Source: Acanthochlamys bracteata (Eukaryota > Streptophyta > Magnoliopsida > Pandanales > Velloziaceae). From it: a DNA stretch of 64,000 nt. Every line of letters starts with the position of its first letter. The stretch's first letter is position 1. This document shows positions 11,601-22,037 of this stretch, piece by piece. The notes under the pieces are model-generated. The model did not search any database, was not told the origin of the DNA, and saw only the letters and a list, made by a program, of their open reading frames with translations. The stretch lies in contig CM034141.1 in the NCBI GenBank assembly GCA_019914995.1, forward strand, positions 1,798,001 to 1,862,000, written 5' to 3'. The position numbers were made by a program, and so were the translations under genes.

Positions 11601-13510
11601 TGCCTAAGTGTGACACGAGTGTTGCTTCCCTATTCCCTTTGGAAGGACCAACCTCCTCTGCTCTTCTGAGGAATGGGTAACTGGGGATTTATGTATTTTC
11701 TGAAATACTTAGACTATGACCTATGACTCGTCATGTGCATTATTATCAAATACCAAAAAAAAGCGTGCCCCTTTCTTATTTCTTGCTATGTTTGCATGTT
11801 ACATTTAGACCATTCATGTGTCAAATGATTTACCTGGGCATGTTAACATTTCTGAAAGTTGAGCATCTTCTATTAGAAAGCAAGAGCCCTATGTACTCTC
11901 ATTGAGAGGTCTAATTGCTCCTTCCCCTGCAATCTGCAATGTGAAATTCAAAGAATCCTCATCTGATTGCAAATTGAAAACATGAATATGTCACCATGAC
12001 CTCTCTTGACTTCTTATTCATATTTCAATGTCTGACCTGATTGGTTTTTAAGAAATTGAAAACTTCTTGAACTTATAGTATCTAGATGGTATACCATTTT
12101 TCTTATTTAGCTATCTTGAGATAGCTAGATTAAAAAGAACAAAACAAATGAGAAAGCTTTGCTATGTACCTTAGGCTTATATTTTGGTACAAACTGAAGT
12201 AGAAGGCATCAGGATAGCAAGAAGTTGCCCAAAAATTCAGAAGTACTTTGAACTATTAACAGTTATGAAAATTGTACTCGTAGTGCAGATGAAGCTTGAC
12301 AAAGATATTTGACTAGGTTTAAATGGTGGTCATTTGGATGAAGGTATTATGATAGAATGCATTATATATCTTTGTACTTTCTACCTTGATGTCCACGCAT
12401 GCATATTTGCAAGTAGTGGCACACATTGTTTATGAGCAAAACATTTGGTCTTTGCTGATTGCCTGCCACGAGTTGCTAAGATGAGTTTCTCTTACCCGAA
12501 CTATGGGTTCCTTACAGTCCTATGCATGTTTTTGGTCCAAGCATGGCCAACCTTTTTCTGTTTCATATTTCTTTTTCCTCTGTTATGATGCTCCATTATT
12601 AATTTATTGGAACTGGAGTTTGCAAATATGCAACTCCCATTCTGTGTTCAGAACTTTTTAGTTGCATTTTATGCCATCTTTCTGTCTTAATTTTTTCTTG
12701 TTGACAATTACAAAGGGTTATCTTATCTGGTTTCTCATCAGATCTGTACTTCTCCTAATTGCTTTACCTGAAGATATCCTGTGTTTATTGTGCCCATATT
12801 TGCTGTAGCTCTGGAGAGCAAGATACAGGAAGCCAAGTCCAAAGAGGATACTCTAAAAGCTCGCACACAATCTGCAAGGTCTGGTTTTACATAATTACTT
12901 GTGTAGCAAGATCCTAACAGATATATTTGATTGCTATAGGACTGCAACCAAACTCAATGAAATGTTAGGATACATTGATACAAGTAATGCTCTCGCGGCA
13001 TTTGCAAAGATAGAGGAAAAAGGTACTTCATATTCATTACTGAAGGCATAACGTTAGATTGGAAAGGAAGCTTAAAAAGTCCCCCTAGCCCCCTTGGATT
13101 ATCATAGGTCATATGATTGGAGTGCTTTGAGTAGCCGGCTTTTCATCGCATTAGTTATGCTTATTTTATTATCAAAAAAGTTGTGCTTCTTTGGCGCTGG
13201 CCTTGTATGTAATGGTGAAAAGAACCTGAGAGTAGTGTTTTCCCACAGCTATTATATAAAGTTATTTGCATTTTCTCTGGTAATAGTCCGGCAACATTGA
13301 CATATAGTAACGTTGTTTCCTAACAGTTCTTGTTATGGAGTCACTTCAACGGCTAACCCCTGATGATGTTGAGACGGAGGTATCAATTATCTGAAGTTTC
13401 AACAGATCTGTTGTTAGATAATTAAACGTAAATATTTGATTATTCTTTTACCTTTTGCAGTTAGCATTACTTGAGAACTCATCCATGAATGGTATTTTTG
13501 GAACCATGAA
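8700..13510 (+). pseudogene. Decayed VIPP1/IM30 (PspA family) gene
   Basis: Exon remnants follow plant VIPP1 in order: to 8907 (GALGSRMNLF, VVK), 8980-9088 (SSFEDPE, ILEQAVTDMSSDL, KMRLLTAQ), 9653 onward (VLAS, then ENKHKPTEEAADN in another frame), 9780-9865 (ALQNGDEALARE, LKRRKA), 11188-11262 ([19 protein letters not shown]), 12809-12878 (LESKIQEAKSKEDTLKAR), 12940-13022 (ATKLNEMLGYIDTSNALAAF), 13327-13379 and 13461 onward (LALLENSS). VIPP1 is a coiled-coil plastid protein that remodels the inner envelope and thylakoid membranes. Lesions: an extra base near 8885, two bases lost near 9020, frame changes in the third remnant, an in-frame TAA at 9781-9783, and one base lost at 12809. Homology ends after the ninth remnant. 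Introns are retained and one carries a MITE of about 810 bp. Confidence 0.88.
9943..10753. mobile_element. MITE-like element in an intron of the VIPP1-like pseudogene
   Basis: The left end reads TAGGGCATGTCTAGTT. The reverse complement of the right end reads TACGGCGTGTTTTAGTT, giving inverted ends of about 16 bases. Just inside both ends are complementary purine/pyrimidine blocks (AGTGAAGTTACTTC on the left, CACTTTTCATCC on the right), and the interior is very AT-rich. No open frame is present, so it is non-autonomous. I could not assign a clean target duplication, so the superfamily (hAT or PIF/Harbinger) is open. Confidence 0.6.
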
Positions 13511-15050
13511 TGAATTATCTGGCATGATTACTTTAAGTTACTCTTTTGATTTACTAGCTAAACATGATACAAACATCACCTTATCCAATTCAAACTGTTA
13601 CTTCTCTATCACTGAGGAAGTTCTTTGATTTATTGGTTTTTAGGATATTGTTAAAATTTCCACCTCACCTCTCCAATAGTCTCCGCAGTATCGGATCCTA
13701 AAGCTAAACTAATTGACTAATTATTAAGAATTAGCATCTTTTACGTATAAGCACATATTTATTACAGCATACAGTCAATGCGGAATTATCAAGATGCGTT
13801 AGTTGTTAAGTTAAGCCTACTAAGTTAAGGTCTACTTGGTCCAATTCAAGGCGAGTCATTGATCAACTTGCAAACTGACTAGTCCGTTATTTACTTAGCA
13901 TCATCCCTAGGTCCTTGCGCTACTAACTAAAATCTAAACCAATCCAACCATCTCTATATATCTTATATCACCATTTTAAAACATCTAGGGGGACACCTAT
14001 TTTAAACATCCATCTTCTAGTTATGTAGCTCCAATCAAAGCAGTCTTTCTTTGTATAAAAAAATAACATTGTTGAAAGTAAATTTATTTTTTTGTATAAA
14101 AAAGTACTGAATTTTTTTGTTTTATATTTTTTATACTGCTGAAAGTGAGCTAAGGATAATTTTTTTTAAAGGAAGTTAGTTGTGAAAGGTGAAAAGAACA
14201 TACCTACAATGTAAATGTGAAATTGAAACTTCCTTTTCTTCAAATTTGTTTTCAAAAGCAAAGGAAAACTACAAGTCATAAAGAAAGTTATAGATCAAAC
14301 ATATGTAACTAATAAAATTCAGAGTTCATGACTCCAAACGATTTCTATTCTGAATTAACAGATCGCGTCCCTAAATTTCATTCATTTAATTTTTTCCCTT
14401 CTTGAGAGTAACACATTTCGAAGTCTAAGGTTGCAGTCAAATGATGCTATGTATTTTTTTGCCCAAAAATCACTACTGCAAGCTTGCGAAGATGAATATT
14501 TTTCAATCAAGTTGTAAGAAAGTCCATCAGAAACTTTGCGTAAAATTTCAGATACTATTTTTCAATGATGTAGGAAAACTTGCATTAAAAAAAAATTCCG
14601 TTTGATGGAAGTCTCAACACACATAACTACAAACATCACTACGATAGCTCAATTTGATGGAAGTCTCAACAGAAATCTGACTTGAGTAAAATTTAGTAAA
14701 GAAAATGTTTGGAAATACTTTTAGAAAAATAACTTCTATAGAATAAAAAATAAAAAAATTCATAATAACATTTTATAACGTAAATATTTTTATATTTTTT
14801 AACTTTAAAGAATATTTTTGTATAATATTATAAAAATTTATTTAAAAATTGGAATAAAAATAAATTGAAAAGTATTCTCAAAAACTACCTAAACTCTCTT
14901 TATTGCTGCATGGATATATTTATTAGCATATCATAAAAAATATTAAAAAAACACTTTAAAAACATTTCCCAATAGAAATAAAAGTCAAGTCTGATCCTCT
15001 TACAATAGATTACAATCAAATAAATTTCAAATTCAAAGTAAAAAAGTCTT
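13511..15050. other. Intergenic region with an AT-rich repeat
   Basis: No gene is seen. A block at about 14700-14900 begins ATGTTTGGAAATACTTTTAG and ends near AAGTATTCTCAAAAACTACC, with AT foldback sequence between. It is a likely member of the GTTTGG-ended MITE family. The region upstream of 15050 is the promoter of the peptide gene. Confidence 0.45.
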
Positions 15051-15054
15051 CCTT

Positions 15055-15094
15055 TCTCTCTCTCTCTCTCTCTCTCTTTATCTTATATATATAA
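15055..15094 (+). promoter_or_regulatory. CT-repeat tract and TATA box of the PIP-like gene
   Basis: A (CT)n run (15055-15076) is followed by TATATATATAA at 15084-15094, about 130 bases before the ATG at 15222. The spacing fits a TATA-driven plant promoter with a 5' leader of about 100 bases. Pyrimidine patches next to TATA boxes are common in plant promoters. Confidence 0.6.
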
Positions 15095-15221
15095 CCGAGT
15101 ACTTTAATCCCTACCAACAACAATTTAAAACACTTTGGAAATCCTTAGAAAATTAAAGAAATTTTCACTTAGTTGTTCATACATTCATTCATCATAAGAG
15201 CAAAAGTTTGGTGATTCACAA

Positions 15222-15503
15222 ATGAAGAGTTCATCAAGAAACTGCAAGCTTTTGCAGCTTCTTCTTGGGGTGTTCTTGATCATGATATGCATGGATCTTG
15301 CACTTATTACCGTAAGCTTTGCAGCGAGGCATGCACCTTCTTCAAACTGCAACCATTTGGCATTACTCCCAGGTGATCATGGCGTTCCTTATTCGAGTTC
15401 TTCTTCTAAATCTTTCATGTATGAGAAGGCCAAGGAGACACTGGTGTCGACATGGATTGCTGTATTGCATTCTGGTCCAAGCCAACGAGGAGCAGGGCAC
15501 TAG
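15222..15503 (+). CDS. PIP/PIPL-type secreted signalling peptide precursor
   Basis: An intronless gene of 93 residues. Residues 1 to about 35 form a signal peptide with a strong hydrophobic core (LLLGVFLIMICMDLALI) and a plausible cleavage site after SFA. A variable, Ser-rich middle follows. The protein ends exactly in SGPSQRGAGH, matching the SGPSxxGxGH core of PAMP-induced secreted peptides (PIP) and PIP-like peptides. In that family a short C-terminal peptide is released in the apoplast and sensed by a leucine-rich-repeat receptor kinase (RLK7 for PIP1), boosting immunity or shaping root growth. The prolines in the core are usual hydroxylation sites. There is one copy of the core. IDA-like and CEP peptides are related but have different cores. 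Whether this one acts in defence, stress or development cannot be read from sequence. Confidence 0.8.
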   Translation: MKSSSRNCKLLQLLLGVFLIMICMDLALITVSFAARHAPSSNCNHLALLPGDHGVPYSSSSSKSFMYEKAKETLVSTWIAVLHSGPSQRGAGH

Positions 15504-15605
15504 CTAAGCTAAGCCTAGCTTAACAAGGATCACTCACCATCTATATAAGGTTTATCAATCAATAAAAATTGTTTAGGGACAGAAAGAGTTCAATTTTTCT
15601 TTCTT

Positions 15606-15636
<31 letters not shown>
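15606..15636. repeat. Poly-T tract
   Basis: About 28 consecutive T bases follow a TTTC repeat, just after the PIP-like gene's 3' end (AATAAAAA near 15561). It may be the A-tail of a small retroelement inserted on the minus strand, but no body is recognisable. Confidence 0.5.
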
Positions 15637-15639
15637 GGC

Positions 15640-17580
15640 TACTGTTTATACATACATATATAACATATTGCAAAAGATATGTAATTACTGATAAAATTTA
15701 TGGCGATAGATACAAAGTGTAAATTAAGAGCGTGTTTCAATCATATAAAAATGAGGTTCGCAAAAATAAAGTTTGATTAGAAGTGACGTTCGGTGAAAAT
15801 AAAGTTTAGAGTAGTGATGATTAAAATAAATAAAATGAAGTTCAAATTAGTGTTCACCATGTAAGTAAAGTTTGTTGTATAAGTCGAACTAAAATTCAAA
15901 ATAATAATTAAAATACGTGAAGTATCAAATTCAAAAGTTAGAGAGAGTAAGTGGAGTTTGGTAGTGATTAAAATATGCTCTAAATTTCTGAAAAGAATAT
16001 AAAAGTATTTTCTCTATTTTATTTACGGTAAATAAGATTTACTTTTGCAATTTAAATACACTCAACTTATTTTAGATGTTCTCAATTTTATTCTTAGTGT
16101 GGCTCTACGGCTCTACCTAATCATCTTTAATAACACAATCTTTTTTTAAGAGTTAATTATGAATCGTTCTGTAGTTTTAATAGTAGATAAATATTTAAAA
16201 TTATAGGTTATTTTTTTATATAAGTTTGTATCTATTCGATTATATTTTTTTGAATAATTTTGTCAGTATTTGATTTGATTTGATCTAATAATTACTATTA
16301 GTATGGTAATGTGAAATGCTATTACTACTAGAATATTGGAATAAATCTATATTATTTTAAATATTCAGGGGAATTAAATTTATGTGATAAGTTATTTAAA
16401 TTGAAACTTTTAACTCTGATACCATATAAAAATCTTTTTTAATAATCAACTTCAACTAATTATGCATGCAAGTGGAAATAAATAATTAAGAAATCACAAA
16501 AATATAAATATGTAAAATTTTTCAAGATCCAAAATTTTTTTAAAGGACACAATCCGTGGAAGCTATAACGAGCTATTCTATTACAATTTTTCTTACAGAT
16601 TATTTTGTTCATTTCGAAATTATATTTGAACGAAATTTTCAAAAAAAAAAAAAGTAAGAAGAAGAAAATTTTAGTTAAATTAACTTTATCATTAATAGTA
16701 CTAACTATATACTAAAAATTATAATATCCTATGTTTATCATTTTATGTAATATTTTCTTTATAAGATGTTTATCTTTTTTCCATATTAATTGTAAAGAGG
16801 CATAAAAAAATTCATATAAAAACACACACAGTGTTATTCTATAATATATAATTAAGAAAACGAGTCCTTAGGATATTTTAAAATACTTTTGAAATAGAAT
16901 TTATTTAAAAACAAAAAATATTTTTATTTTTTTAAAAAATAAGTTCTATTTTTTCTAAAAAATAAAAATAAGCAATAATAAAGTTTTACTACATAAATTT
17001 TTCTATACTTTTTAAAATTTTAATTAAATTCTCTAAATATTTATATAATATATATTAAAAATATATATTAAAAAATAAAAAATTATTTTTTGAAAATAAA
17101 ATACCAAACGCTCGATTGTCAGCATTTTTTTCATTTTGAACACAAAACATATGTCAATGTTTTATATCACTCTTAAAGTGACCTTTCATATTTGCTTTTA
17201 CAAATTTAATCTGGCAAATTTACTTCAAATTCACTTTTTCGTAGGAGGCATTTGGCATTACTTACTTTAAAAAATAATTTTAAATTTTTAATTTTACGTT
17301 TTTTAATATACCTTTTTAAATATTTGAAAATTTTATTTAAAAATTTAAAACATATAAAAAATTTTATATATAGTAAAATTTTTTATTATATATTTTTATT
17401 TTAAAAAAATTTATTTTAAAAGAACTTAAAAACGAACTCCCGCATAACTCATGTTTCAAAAATTCACTTTGGTGGAAGTAAACTTGCCCGATGTAGAACT
17501 CCACCCAAAATATATATGACGGACCTGAAAATGCCAACTTCAATTATCCAAGCCCAATAGGAAACAATTTCGCTACTATC
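15640..17580. other. Intergenic region with two AT-rich MITE-like blocks
   Basis: No gene is seen. One block at about 16870-17112 runs from TTTTAAAATACTTTTGAAATAG to ACCAAACGCTCG. A second, about 17246-17437, starts AGGCATTTGGCATTACTTAC. Both have the alternating A/T foldback interior of the GTTTGG-ended family. Target duplications are not clear. Confidence 0.5.
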
Positions 17581-18560
17581 CAAAGGCAAGCAGCGAAACC
17601 GCTAGCTATCTCTTCTTTTCTTCTTCCCCCAAACCTTCTTCTATCCTGAGCGGAATTCAATCTTCGTATCTGAAGAAGAAAGGAAAGAAAAAATGTTTGT
17701 TTTCAAAATCAAACCTTCTCTTCTATGTTTTTGTTAAGCTTGACAGTGTTGGTTTTTTATTTGGTTTGTTTGTTATAGATAAGAGCAGAGATCGAAGTGA
17801 CAACAACAAGAAACAAACAAACACAATGCTGGCTTCATTTTTCAAATTCACAAGCCAGCAAAAGTGGATTGCTGAATTATTTATTGGAATCATCTTTCTT
17901 TTCTGTCCTGTTTCATTTTACTGGGTTGAATTGAGAGACTTTGTCCAAAGATTGACTTGGTTCTCGTTATGCTCACAATGTGTTCGACGTTTTGACCTCT
18001 TTGAATAATTAGGTCGCTATACTGCAATTCTTATCTTAAAATAAAGGGGCGAGGCTAAGAAATGTGTTTGTACAAGTTTTTATTCTTCTGAAATGTTGTA
18101 TTCTAAATTACATTAGTGAGCTACATCGCTTTTGAATCTTAGTTACACTGCCTTACCTGTTTCTTGTTATTCCTTTACCTTTCAGATAGCACATAAAACG
18201 TCTTTCATATTTATAATTGTGTAGTGTAGTTCAGTAAGTATGGCCGAAATCTATGGCGTGTGTTATGCAACATTACTGGTTTTTTATAATGTTTGTTTCT
18301 AATATAGCTAATGAATTTGTTCAAAGACTTGTTCTTTTAATAATTTAAAGAATGTAGTCTTAAGAGGATGCATGACGCATAAGCAAAAGCTTATTCCTTC
18401 CTGCTAATGCTTTTAAGTATTGATATTGTGATTGGATCTGTCTGCTGCTGTAATACATGCTCATGTAGTTATCAGGACATTGCATATTGACGGTTTTCCC
18501 TGTGCATGTTGATTTTTCAGGTGGATGTTCATGTGATCGGAGAGTTTGGTTCTGTAAAAT

Positions 18561-21152
18561 ATGAGCTGCGTTCAAGTTACTGTAAGTTGGCCCAGTGTAA
18601 GTGTGGGAAGAAAGGACTGTATCATTGATAGATCTTATCCCTTCAACTGTAAGCTGTACTTTGGCTCTTCTTCAAGCTTTAGTCTTCGATGTGGAGCTCC
18701 TCCTGTGCTGCGTTCAGGCAATCAGGGTTTTCCATATAAAAGAGGTCCTCCAGTCTGTGTGTTTGGAGGGAAGGGGAATTCTGAAAGTAAAGATGAGGTG
18801 GGAATCTGATCTAATTCTATATTCTCTTTTCCATCTCTTACTTAGTTTCCTTTTGTGGATATCCGCTAAGGCTATAGCCATTGGGTTGTCTATAGAATCT
18901 GATAATCATATACGTTCTGAAAAAGGACATTGTAGTGTGCTTTCAGTATAATTTCTCTTGGTTAGTTTCGCTTCTTACCGTTATGTTGCTGAATCCGTAT
19001 CAGGAAGTCCTTCTTGACAGTTATGTAACTAGAAGAAATATGCGAAGACAATTTCTTGTTCTAGAACTTCCAAGAATCATTCATTTGTTACATTTAAGCT
19101 GAACTGCCTGCAGGACTTTTCGTGGGATTCACTGAAGAAAGCAATGGAGAATTTCCAGAAGGGGCCATCTGTGCAGGATAAATTAAGGGAACAGATTGTG
19201 GAACAAGATTTTGATGGAGATGGAGGTGGCGACATTCCTCCTGGCCCTGGGAGTGGTGGTGATGGTTCAGGTGCTGAAGATGAAGGCTTTATGGGAATAT
19301 TGGATGAACTATTTCAAGTGATATTGGCAACCATCTTCTTTGTGTTTGTGGTAATGTTCTCCAGCTTGTCCTTGCTGATTTATGTTTCTTTGTCATAACT
19401 ATATTATCTTTTGATACTATAGTGACGATAGTCATCCCTTAATAAGCTAAGAATAATATAACTTCCTAATTCATCTGGAAAATTTACTTGCTTTGTTGTT
19501 GTTCCGTTGTGAAAACTTGACTTTTTCAGTTTCCTAACTTTGTAATAAAACAATGATTTTGGTCCTTTGGATTGTAATAAGTGAGATTGACTATAACCTT
19601 TTCCTATATGTAACTTAAATATCTTGCTGCAAGGTAAAAGCCTGAACCATGGTAGAGAAGAATTATAAGTTGGAACAAGCAATAGTGGGCTAAGAATGTG
19701 CGTTTAAAGCAATGCTATTGACTTCTTAAAAAAAAGATAATAGGTAATGTTGGCAAATTTTGTTTACCTTATAAATTCAAGTATCATGGTGTTGGAACGG
19801 TAATGTATATAAGCAGTGGAGGAACTATATTCCAGAAAAGAACTATGTGCTTTAGCATTTTATACTCATGAAAGTTGCCAAAATTTCTCAAAATAATTCA
19901 TCTGAGTAGAAAATTCACTAGTTAGCATGCCACCTTTCTTAAATCGAACAAACGAATATAAGAGCTTTTTCTTTGATGAGTGCGTGCTCCTGGTTAAGAG
20001 AATCAGATTTCTTTGGTATATTAAGGTACTAGATGGGTCCTTAAGAATAGTATTTGTTGAACAGAAGATGCACATCTACATATAACTTGGTTGAACCATA
20101 TAATTACTACATATACTACGTACCTACTAAATAATGCACAGGTTTCGGTGCAAAAAACTTATTTCTATCATGTAAAAACTAATAACTTGTTTAATCATCA
20201 GAAAAGAAAGTTTTGGTTAAAACTTATGGATCCTCTCTGTAATTAGGTCAGTTTCTGCTTCTCAGTAAAATGGCGATTTCATTGATGTGGGATATTATGG
20301 TGGTCTGTCTACATGTATATGCGCATGTGCAGCATGCCTATTTCACGGGTGTAGTGTGTAGCACCAGGAGGAGATTTTTAGAAGGGCAACAAGAGAACAA
20401 GCTTAGAGAATACTGAAAATCTAAGTCATTCTAATTAATATGTAGGCTGCTTGCAGGAAAGGTATAACGATAAATAATTTATGACATTCACACTAATTTG
20501 CCACTTTCAAATGATGACTGTGGCACAGCCACTTACCCATCAGTATAAATGTGGACACACCAAAGACGATAGTCAGTTTCTGCTTGCATCCCTCGAAGGC
20601 ACAAAAGCAAAATGGGAAAGCAAGGTATATGTTCTTTGAAGAAGTCCAGGAACCAAGCATTCCTGTATTTTTAAGTGGCCCTGTTCCTTTTCTTTTGGGA
20701 AAATGCCATCGAGCATGGCTAGCTTGATATGTAACTATGATGTTGACATTTACCTTGTTTATTTCGTTCATGCGGAGTTGTTCTAGTTACTCTTCTTGAT
20801 ATGCATTTCTTTTGCTTTGGTTCTTAAACCCCTGCATATATTTTAGCCTTTCTTTTTTTCAGTCTTATGGGTCTGCTTTCATTTGCAGTATATTTATATG
20901 ATTAGAGGAGAGGAGCTTTCAAGGCTTGCAAAAGATTATATCTTTTATCTTTTTGGAGTCAGAGCCAGTGTTCGGTTAAGGAAAGCGATGTACAATTGGA
21001 AGCAGTTCTGGAAGAAAATTAATAGGAAAGTAATAACACATGAGAACTGGTTGGAACGGAAGATTGTTAGAACACCGACAGTATGGCACAAACCAAGAGA
21101 GTTAGTTCGAGCTGTGAAGTCAGGGAGGGTGAGACTTGACGAAGTACTTTAG
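18561..21152 (+). CDS. Unrecognised, probably plastid, single-span membrane protein
   Basis: Three coding exons: 18561-18797, 19114-19350 and 20889-21152, all in phase 0, giving 245 residues. The leader probably starts near 17600 and is spliced to 18509. Residues 1 to about 70 are rich in Ser, Arg and Cys and poor in acidic residues, like a plastid transit peptide. Then come a short helix (DSLKKAMENFQKG), an acidic Gly-rich linker (GDIPPGPGSGGDGSG), a hydrophobic span (ILDELFQVILATIFFVFVYI, about residues 140-160) and a strongly basic tail (RASVRLRKAMYNWKQFWKK) ending LDEVL. I recognise no domain with a known reaction. The layout suggests a protein anchored once in an envelope or thylakoid membrane with a basic tail on one side. 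That is inference from composition only. Confidence 0.8.
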
Positions 21153-21299
21153 TCTTCTTGTCAGAGTTGGTCATATCAGCTCAAAAGTCCTAAAAAAGGA
21201 GACCTTCTGCCATGGTCGTAGGTGTTTACCTCCATGACCAAGTCCAGGCATAAGATTTTGTTGGAATTTTAGACAAGTCCCATTGTCAACAGAACATGT

Positions 21300-22037
21300 A
21301 TTTGTTCGTAAGCTAGTATGACATGAGTTTTATGTTCTTCCTAGTTGTAAGCAGTATCCTTACAAGAAGATTAATGTAAAATCCAAAATTTTAAGTCTTG
21401 TGTCAATTGTTGCTCATCGTCTTGCTGCCTGAAAAAGCCACATGCATTACATGCTTGTTATTGCTAAAGCTGCCTCGCATATACTACTGAATTTGTTCAA
21501 ACTTTCTTCTGAATGCAACTATATGGAAACTCAGTACTCAATATGCTTCATCTGCAGCTAAAGCAATGAGCACACTGTTGACAGGTAAAGTGCACCCAAT
21601 TTCATCTCATCGAAGAATCTATGTGGTAGCTCATTAAGGATTCACAAGTACGACTTTAAAGCTCTGGCAATAACTGAAACCAGAATATGTCATAATACAC
21701 CATTCAATCTGCCAGAATAAAGATGTTGACGCAAAATTTGGAGGGAAGTGCAAAGATTTTTCAGGACGTTTGACAAATTTTGCTTCAGACTGGACAAAAT
21801 TACTGAGTATGGACTGAATAAGTATCCATACCACAAGCCACAGAAAGAAACATCTGGTAACTATGACCAGTTCTTTGCCAGAACTATTCACAAGTTCCTA
21901 TGATTAAGTGGGGAAAAAATCAGTTAAAGCTCGAGAATATGGTTATCCAGTGAATTAACCCTTCAAGCCAAAATTTCCTGACAAACAATTAGGATTCTGC
22001 AATCTAACTCGCTAACTCCCCTCTTGCAAATGTTTTT
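21300..22037. other. Intergenic region between convergent genes
   Basis: 3' flanks of the plastid membrane-protein gene and of SRP14 on the other strand. No gene or repeat is recognised. Confidence 0.5.

Noticed and set aside
17697..18008. 103-residue hydrophobic open frame before the plastid membrane-protein gene
   Set aside because: It sits in the leader and first intron and has no continuity with the coding exons. Its composition looks like random AT-rich sequence.
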